Assembly: GCA_026224825.1 (NCBI GenBank)
Contig: JAMFRO010000037.1
Coordinates: forward strand, 1 to 50,746
Direction of reading: 5' to 3'
From: a bacterium
GTDB lineage: Bacteria; Pseudomonadota; Alphaproteobacteria; Acetobacterales; Acetobacteraceae
DNA length: 50,746 nt
The position numbers and the translations under genes were made by a program. Positions 45,958 through 50,746 of the stretch are shown here, piece after piece (the stretch's first letter is position 1; each line of letters starts with the position of its first letter). The notes beneath the pieces are model-generated. The model was not told the DNA's origin. It saw only the letters and a program-made list of their open reading frames with translations, and did no database searches.

Positions 45958-46112
45958 GCTTCCTCACTTGTTGACCGGACATATTTGCGCCGCAGCTATT
46001 GCTGAGCCTGGGTCACTGTCAAGCGCCGCCGGCTAAGCCGCCGCAATTCTCTTGCTCAACTGTGACCAAGCATGTTTGCATCCGGGCAGCAACCGCAAGG
46101 GGAGACGATGGT

Positions 46113-46457
46113 ATGGTACCGGCCGGTTTTTTCCGTAAGTTCAAAATGCGGCGGCTGGCCCGGCTTTACGCCGCGCGTTTACCGGGACTGTTGGTGCAGG
46201 ATTACGGCGCGGGCGAGACCTATAGTGACGTGCAGATAACGGCCTGCGTGCGGCGGGCAAAACTGCCGGAGGCGGGGCTGTTGCTGGCGCGTGCGGTATT
46301 TCTGCCGGAGCCAGAGTTTGAGCTGAAATACGGGACGGATCAGGCTGCTCTGCGCGAGTTATATAGGAACAGCCTGCCGGTCATCTCGAGTTCGGGCATG
46401 CAGAACAGCAATGAGCCCGGAATCGCGGGTAGCGTCACGTTTGTAGGGCCGAGCTGA
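46113..46457 (+). CDS. Small uncharacterised protein (basic N-terminus)
   Basis: A 114-residue protein not recognised with confidence. It starts MVPAGFFRKFKMRRLARLY, basic and helical. The stretch LPGLLVQDYGAGETYSDVQITACVRRAKLP resembles small alphaproteobacterial DUF6559-like proteins from memory, but this should be treated as unsure. No signal peptide or membrane segment is seen. The ATG at 46113 has GGGGAG 9 bases before it. It is convergent with the thiolase gene, 29 bases between stops. Confidence 0.55.
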   Translation: MVPAGFFRKFKMRRLARLYAARLPGLLVQDYGAGETYSDVQITACVRRAKLPEAGLLLARAVFLPEPEFELKYGTDQAALRELYRNSLPVISSSGMQNSNEPGIAGSVTFVGPS

Positions 46458-46486
46458 CCCCGGACTTTCGTCCGGAGTATAAGAGA

Positions 46487-47659
46487 TCAGCGTTCCAGGC
46501 ACATGGCAACACCCATGCCGCCGCCGATGCACAAGGTGGCGAGGCCTTTTTTGGCGTCGCGCTTGCCCATTTCGTACAGCAGCGTGGTGAGGATGCGGGC
46601 GCCCGAGGCGCCGATGGGGTGGCCGATGGCGATTGCGCCGCCATTCACATTCACTTTGGCGGGGTCAAGGCCGAGATCCTTGTTCACGGCGGCGGCCTGC
46701 GCGGCGAAGGCTTCGTTGGCCTCGATGAGGTCGAGGTCAGCCACATTCCACCCCGCCCGCGCCAGGGCCTTACGTGAAGAAGGGATGGGCCCTGAGCCCA
46801 TCACCGCCGGGTCCACACCCGCTGTTGCAAAACTGGCGATGCGGGCCAGTGGGGTGAGGCCGCGCCTTGCGGCTTCCTTGGCACTCATCACCACCAACGC
46901 CGCCGCGCCATCGTTGATGCCCGAGGCATTGCCGGCGGTGACGGTGCCGTCCTTCTGGAAGGCGGGTTTGAGCTTGGCCATGCTCTCCACCGAGGCGTCG
47001 TGGCGGATATATTCATCGTTCTCGACCACCACATCGCCCTTGCGGGTGGTCAGGGTGACGGGCGCGATCTCGTCCTTGAACCGGCCCGATTTCTGGGCGG
47101 CGGAGGCCTTTTGTTGGGAGCCGAGCGCCAGGGCGTCCTGCTCTTCCCGCGTGATCTGCCATTGCTTGGCGACGTTCTCGGCGGTGACGCCCATGTGGTA
47201 GCCGTTGAACGCGTCCCACAGACCGTCGCGGATCATGGTGTCGATGAAGCTGAGGTCGCCCATTTTGGTGCCGGCGCGCAGGTGCTGGGCATGCGGGGCG
47301 AGGCTCATGCTCTCCTGGCCGCCGGCAAGCACGATGCTGGATTCGCCCGAGATGATCTGCTGCGCCGCGAGGGCCACGGTGCGCAGGCCTGAGCCGCATA
47401 CCTGGTTGATGCTGAAGGCGGTTTTGGCGTCCGGGATGCCGGCGGCGCGGGCGGCCTGGCGGGCTGGATTTTGCCCTTCGGCGGCGGTGAGAACCTGGCC
47501 CAGGATCACCTCGTCAATATCTTCCGGGCTCAACCCGGCGCGCGCGATGGCGGCCTTCAGCGCGATTGTGCCGAGTACATGCGCCGGGGTGGCGGCAAAA
47601 ACGCCGTTAAAACTGCCAACAGGGGTACGCGCGGCCGAGACGATGACGATGTCTTCCAT
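46487..47659 (-). CDS. phaA: Acetyl-CoA acetyltransferase (thiolase)
   Basis: A 390-residue thiolase. The nucleophile is C88 ([11 protein letters not shown]), the His is in [16 protein letters not shown], and the second Cys is in [14 protein letters not shown]. It condenses two acetyl-CoA or cleaves acetoacetyl-CoA. A clean AAGGAG precedes the ATG. Its position beside PHA synthase genes and CoA-transferase supports a role in polyhydroxybutyrate turnover; atoB is an equal name. The phaC gene lies upstream across the 140-bp inverted-repeat element. Confidence 0.95.
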   Translation of the reverse strand: MEDIVIVSAARTPVGSFNGVFAATPAHVLGTIALKAAIARAGLSPEDIDEVILGQVLTAAEGQNPARQAARAAGIPDAKTAFSINQVCGSGLRTVALAAQQIISGESSIVLAGGQESMSLAPHAQHLRAGTKMGDLSFIDTMIRDGLWDAFNGYHMGVTAENVAKQWQITREEQDALALGSQQKASAAQKSGRFKDEIAPVTLTTRKGDVVVENDEYIRHDASVESMAKLKPAFQKDGTVTAGNASGINDGAAALVVMSAKEAARRGLTPLARIASFATAGVDPAVMGSGPIPSSRKALARAGWNVADLDLIEANEAFAAQAAAVNKDLGLDPAKVNVNGGAIAIGHPIGASGARILTTLLYEMGKRDAKKGLATLCIGGGMGVAMCLER

Positions 47660-47684
47660 GGGGCTTGCTCCTTTTAGCGGGTCA

Positions 47685-47824
47685 GAGGCTGTTTCAGAAG
47701 TCGCTCTGGTGAGTCGTATAGTGGTGATTTTTGAGCACCGAGCCGAGCTTACACTTGTAAGTGAGCATCGGCGCGCAAAAAAGCGCCGCTAGACGGCCGC
47801 CAGAGCGACTTCTGGAATAGCCTC
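47685..47824. mobile_element. MITE-like 140-bp element with 25-bp terminal inverted repeats
   Basis: Arms at 47685-47709 (starts GAGGCTGTTTCAGAAG) and 47800-47824 are inverted copies with 2 mismatches in 25. The interior has no gene and holds smaller palindromes such as CTTAC/GTAAG. TCA flanks both ends; the right TCA is the phaC-like stop codon read in reverse. The end sequence resembles terminal repeats of some IS families, so it may be a miniature element moved by a transposase elsewhere. No transposase is present here. Confidence 0.6.
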
Positions 47825-48880
47825 TCATAGGCTGTGCACCCAGGCGGCGAAAGGCTGCCAAAGTGACGTTTGCGCATTGGTGCCCGCCACCATGCCGATA
47901 TGCCCGGCGGTGGGCTCGATGATGTGGGCATGCGGCAGCCTGTCCGCCAGGGCCCGGGCCGAGGCGGCGGGCACCAGCCGGTCGCGCGCCGGGATGGCGC
48001 AGAAGGCCGGGAGGTCGAGTGCTGCGGGGTTTATGGCGAGACCGGCCACGCGCCATTGCCCGCGCGCCGGCGTGTTGGCGCCGTACCAGCCGCCCAGGGC
48101 CTCGCGCGCTACGGGCGCGGCCAGGGGCACGCCATCGGCCAGCCAGTCTTCCATGGCCACAAACCGCCGGGCGCGGGCGGAGGTTTTGTCCTGGCCGGCG
48201 TAATCGCGGTATTTATTGCCCACGCCGAATGGGTCCACCATGGCGAAGAGGGTGTTCAGCGCATCGATGGGTAGCGAGCCTGCGAATTGCAGGATCGGCT
48301 CCAGCGCCGGCAGGGCCTCGGCCATGCGGCGCGCGGCGGCGGGGTCGTCGGCATGGAAGTCCCAGGGTGTGGCCAGCAGCGCCAGCCCGGTTATTTTGCC
48401 CGTGCCCTGCGCCCGCAAGGCGGCGGCCAGGGCCAGCAGCCCGCCCATGCAATAGCCGGCCAGAATCACCGGGCCGGGAATGGCGGCCAACGCGCGCTCC
48501 AGCCGCCCGGCGATATAATCGGTGAAGGTGAAATGCCGCTCCACCTCGCCGGGCCAGCCCCAATCCAGCAGATACGGGTGCAGACCCTGGCCGCTGAGCC
48601 AGCGCAACGCGGAGCCGCCTTCCATGAGGTCGAGAATATAGGCGCGATTGATGAGGCTCGGCACGAACAGCACGGCGGGGCCGGTACCTCCATAATCCAG
48701 CAGGCGGGATTCCTGTTCCTCCCACAGCACCGGCGGGTCGCGCATATCGCGCACATAAGGGTCGGCCCGGTAGGCGGCGATGCCGGCGATCAGCGCGTGG
48801 TCGGCCTGCAGCGTCTCTTCAAAGGCTGCCTGGATCTTCTGCGGGTCCGGCGGCTGGTGTGCCGCTAATGGGTTTTCCAT
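47825..48880 (-). CDS. phaC: Compact class III-like PHA synthase (PhaC)
   Basis: A 351-residue alpha/beta-hydrolase polymerase. The lipase-like box GYCMGG holds catalytic C144, with D300 (ARDRLVP) and H327 (TAGHIGM) completing the triad. LFVPSLINRAYILDL and LLDWGWPGEVERHFTF match PhaC. Its size fits class III rather than class I (about 590). It overlaps the upstream small partner gene by 62 bases. Candidate starts are ATG 48880 and 48892, duplicated by a 12-bp tandem repeat. The stop codon abuts the MITE-like element. Confidence 0.82.
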   Translation of the reverse strand: MENPLAAHQPPDPQKIQAAFEETLQADHALIAGIAAYRADPYVRDMRDPPVLWEEQESRLLDYGGTGPAVLFVPSLINRAYILDLMEGGSALRWLSGQGLHPYLLDWGWPGEVERHFTFTDYIAGRLERALAAIPGPVILAGYCMGGLLALAAALRAQGTGKITGLALLATPWDFHADDPAAARRMAEALPALEPILQFAGSLPIDALNTLFAMVDPFGVGNKYRDYAGQDKTSARARRFVAMEDWLADGVPLAAPVAREALGGWYGANTPARGQWRVAGLAINPAALDLPAFCAIPARDRLVPAASARALADRLPHAHIIEPTAGHIGMVAGTNAQTSLWQPFAAWVHSL

Positions 48881-49187
48881 CCATGAAGCCATCCATGAAG
48901 CCGGCCAGGCGCTGTTCCAGCTCAGCGATGCGGCGGTTGAGCTGCTCGATTTCAGCCAGGCCAGGCTGAGGTGCAGCAACAACGGGCGCGGTCCGCGGCG
49001 GCTCAAGGGGGCTGGGGCTTCCGACCGGGTTGGGTTCATGCGGCAGCATCGCCGCGGCCACACTGGCCGCCTGCGCCCATAATGCCATGGTAACGGCCCA
49101 GGTTTCGCGTAATTCCCGGTCCGCGGCCATGGCGGTCAGCTCGCTCTGCCACATGGCCACGAGGTCCTTGGCCAGTTTGTCGTCCAT
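48819..49187 (-). CDS. Small PhaE/phasin-like PHA synthase partner
   Basis: A 122-residue protein: an N-terminal helical, Trp- and Met-rich part (MWQSELTAMAADRELRETWAVTMALW), a Pro linker, and a C-terminal coiled coil (LAEIEQLNRRIAELEQRLAGF). Class III and IV PHA synthases need a PhaE or PhaR-type partner; the position directly before phaC and the coiled coil suggest this role, though it is far shorter than known PhaE (about 360). It ends in a GFMDGFMDG repeat from a 12-bp tandem duplication and reads 62 bases into phaC. Confidence 0.6.
   Translation of the reverse strand: MDDKLAKDLVAMWQSELTAMAADRELRETWAVTMALWAQAASVAAAMLPHEPNPVGSPSPLEPPRTAPVVAAPQPGLAEIEQLNRRIAELEQRLAGFMDGFMDGKPISGTPAAGPAEDPGSL
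48879..48902 (-). repeat. 12-bp tandem duplication at the phaE-like/phaC overlap
   Basis: ATCCATGAAGCC occurs twice in tandem (48879-48890 and 48891-48902). In the upstream partner frame it encodes GFMD-GFMD. In the phaC frame it duplicates the segment that carries the candidate start ATG, giving starts at 48880 and 48892. Confidence 0.8.
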
Positions 49188-49271
49188 GCTGCATCCAGAT
49201 CCGCTCGCCCGTACCCTCGCCTCGTAGCGCGATCTGTGCGCGGCCGCCATAAGCTGTTGCCAGCATGATAC

Positions 49272-49284
49272 TGTGCAACGCACA
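49272..49284. promoter_or_regulatory. Candidate PhaR operator
   Basis: TGTGC-AAC-GCACA is a perfect inverted repeat in the 160-base region between divergent phaR and the PHA synthase pair. It resembles the TGC-N3-GCA core reported for alphaproteobacterial PhaR sites, so it may regulate phaR itself and the divergent genes. Confidence 0.45.
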
Positions 49285-49347
49285 AAATTCGTGTTTTTAT
49301 GCGCGGGTAGCGTTAAAATAGCCGGCAACCGGACGGGAAGCGAATTC

Positions 49348-49932
49348 ATGAAAGAAACGGGCGACACTTCGGCTCAACCTGTGATCGTGAAAAAATACGC
49401 CAATCGGCGGCTGTATAATACTGAAAGCTCCAGCTACATCACGCTGGAAAACCTTGCCGAGATGGTGCGCAAGGACCGTGATTTTGTGGTGTATGACGCC
49501 AAGACCGGGGATGACATCACCCGCACCGTGCTCACCCAGATCATCGTGGAGGAGGAAGGCAAGGGCAATGCGCTGCTGCCGACCAATTTCCTGCGTCAGC
49601 TCATAGGCGTGTACGGCAGCAATGTGCCGAACATGGTGCCCAAATATCTGGAGCAGGCGATGAGCAATTTCGCCAAGCAGCAGGAAACCGTGCGCGAGAC
49701 CGTGACCAAGACGCTGGGGCCGTTCCTGCCGCCGGGTATCGAGGAAGTGGGGCGTAAGAATCTGGCGATGATGGAGCGGGCGATGACACTGTTCACGCCC
49801 TTCTACCCGGCCGAGATGAAGACCGAGGCAGTTGTGGAAACCCCGGTTGAGGTCCGCGAAGAGATCACCGCACTGCGGGCCGAGGTGGAGCGGCTGCAGC
49901 AGGAGCTGGCGACGGTAAAGAAGGCCAAGTAA
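49348..49932 (+). CDS. phaR: Polyhydroxyalkanoate synthesis repressor PhaR
   Basis: A 194-residue PhaR: the N-terminal DNA-binding PHB/PHA-accumulation domain KKYANRRLYNTESSSYITLENLAEMVRK is highly characteristic, followed by the second conserved block TRTVLTQIIVEEEGKG and a C-terminal coiled coil. It senses PHA granules and represses phasin and PHA genes, including itself. The ATG at 49348 follows GGAAG. It is divergent from the phaC pair. Confidence 0.95.
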   Translation: MKETGDTSAQPVIVKKYANRRLYNTESSSYITLENLAEMVRKDRDFVVYDAKTGDDITRTVLTQIIVEEEGKGNALLPTNFLRQLIGVYGSNVPNMVPKYLEQAMSNFAKQQETVRETVTKTLGPFLPPGIEEVGRKNLAMMERAMTLFTPFYPAEMKTEAVVETPVEVREEITALRAEVERLQQELATVKKAK

Positions 49933-49994
49933 CAAATTGGTGCCTTTTACACGGCGCATGGACTGGCTTTCTGGCTTGGGCTAGACAGGCCGGC

Positions 49995-50597
49995 ATGACA
50001 TATTTCCGCACCCTGGCTCTGGGCCTCGCCCTCACCATCGCCGCCGTACCCGCCATGGCCCAAATGTCGGGTGGGGGCATGGGCGGCGGCATGGGAGGTG
50101 CTGGTGGTGGCCCGGCGGTGCAGCCGCAGAGCCGCACACCGGATATCGCCCCGCCGGCTTTACCGGGCGCGGGCGGGCTGGCCCCGGTGGCCACCGGGCC
50201 GAGCTTGCAAAAGCCCGCGCAGGGTGACCCCACAGCGGCCCTCTTCACCGCCATTACCAAAGGCGATGACGGTGCCGCGCAGACGGCGGTGGGCCGCGGG
50301 GCCGACCTCAACGCGCAGAACCAGTTTGGTGAAACACCGCTCGACCTCGCCATCGCCATGAACCGCACCGGCATTACCTTTTTGCTGCTGCAGACGCGCA
50401 ACGAGCTGGCCGCCCAGACCGGCGGGCCGGAGCCGATGGGCGCACCATGGACGCTGAACACCCCGTCGCAAGCCACCCGGAAATCCACCGTGCCGGTATC
50501 GGCCACACCCAAGGTGACGCCGCGTGCGCCCCTGTCCACCGACGGCGGGACGCCGAACCCGGAGGCTGGGTTTTTGGGATTTGGCGCTAAGAATTAA
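49995..50597 (+). CDS. Exported ankyrin-repeat-like protein
   Basis: A 200-residue exported protein. The signal peptide MTYFRTLALGLALTIAAVPAMAQ is followed by a Gly/Met-rich segment (MGGGMGG) and a Pro-rich linker. A short ankyrin-like pair spans about residues 78-135 (LFTAITKGDDGAAQTAVGRGADLNAQNQFGETPLDLAIAMNRTGITFLLL). The C-terminal tail is disordered. The function is unknown; ankyrin repeats usually mediate protein binding. It ends at the start of palindromic element D. Confidence 0.75.
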   Translation: MTYFRTLALGLALTIAAVPAMAQMSGGGMGGGMGGAGGGPAVQPQSRTPDIAPPALPGAGGLAPVATGPSLQKPAQGDPTAALFTAITKGDDGAAQTAVGRGADLNAQNQFGETPLDLAIAMNRTGITFLLLQTRNELAAQTGGPEPMGAPWTLNTPSQATRKSTVPVSATPKVTPRAPLSTDGGTPNPEAGFLGFGAKN

Positions 50598-50746
50598 AAA
50601 AGGCTGGGGCTCCGCCCCTGACCCCGCTGGGGCCGTCGTGCGCAGCACGCCTTCGGCGTGACGGCCCCAGACCCCCATTAGCTTTTAAGGGTTTGAAAGG
50701 GGCCTGCCTCCGTCGTTTGTGGCGACTGGGTGGCAGGCCCCTTTCA
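50598..50746. repeat. Modular palindromic intergenic element, copy D (cut by window end)
   Basis: It starts right after the ankyrin-type gene's stop. Modules: GGGGC-TCC-GCCCC (50605-50617), CTGGGGCCGTC...GACGGCCCCAG (50627-50670) and the core stem (50694-50746). The middle module and the following ACCCCCATTAGC are, apart from two or three bases, the reverse complement of the matching part of copy A (25930-25986). The rest continues beyond the window. Confidence 0.75.
50694..50746. terminator. Core hairpin of element D
   Basis: A 15-bp perfect stem (50694-50708 with 50732-50746), reaching the window edge. Its inner part GGCCTGCC/GGCAGGCC is identical to the core of copy A, while the outer part (GAAAGG/CCTTTC) differs with matching changes on both arms. 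It probably terminates the ankyrin-type gene. Confidence 0.65.

Overview
The window reads as chromosomal DNA of a GC-rich alphaproteobacterium. The best fit is Rhodospirillales/Acetobacteraceae, with acidophilic Acidocella/Acidiphilium-like relatives the most likely. The evidence is the alphaproteobacterial SspB adaptor, COQ9, a Suv3-like helicase beside S4, FdxA and CarD, a PHA module with PhaR, and large palindromic intergenic elements. The lineage is inferred from gene content only. Coding density is high, and no gene-free stretch exceeds about 250 bases. No tRNA, rRNA, CRISPR array or intact transposase was seen.

Layout. Positions 1-242 are near-pure G/C homopolymer and look like contig-edge noise. 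Positions 243-7878 are all on the minus strand: 2OG oxygenase, glycosyltransferase, VTT membrane protein, pgsA, a lipoprotein, moaD/moaE, apt, a periplasmic-binding-like protein, radA and cvpA. On the plus strand, zapE is followed by sucC-sucD and sucA-sucB; both succinyl-CoA ligase and 2-oxoglutarate dehydrogenase have structured leaders, and no E3 (lpd) gene follows. A divergent SDR/DeoR pair comes next. It is followed by an AT-rich, probably acquired gene at 17494-18720, which joins a winged-helix region to a nucleoside-deoxyribosyltransferase-like domain. The helicase-S4-fdxA-carD neighbourhood (18855-24678) is interrupted by a vapBC pair and a secreted protein. A pteridine-reductase-like SDR and folB follow.

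Positions 26018-32744 are on the minus strand: hbd-etfA-etfB, an aminotransferase, a degenerate gamma-glutamyltranspeptidase-like lipoprotein, COQ9 and def. rpsU is divergent from def. Positions 33264-41514 hold an LprI-like protein, a TusA-like protein divergent from fur, an OlsB-like acyltransferase, sspB, class I fumarase, a VOC protein and the tightly overlapped queA-tgt-queF-queG queuosine operon. An M48 peptidase, accD-folC, ketoacid CoA-transferase and a small hypothetical gene follow. The end of the window carries acetyl-CoA acetyltransferase, a compact PHA synthase pair, divergent phaR and an ankyrin-type secreted protein.

Functionally the window links the lower TCA cycle (SucCDAB, fumarase) to C4 acyl-CoA and polyhydroxybutyrate turnover (thiolase, Hbd, EtfAB, CoA-transferase, PhaC, PhaR). 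The main non-genic signal is a family of modular palindromic elements at four gene boundaries (15700, 25792, 29841 and 50598). They share hairpin modules, and their cores have perfect stems whose sequences differ from copy to copy. A 140-bp element with 25-bp inverted ends sits against the phaC stop codon.
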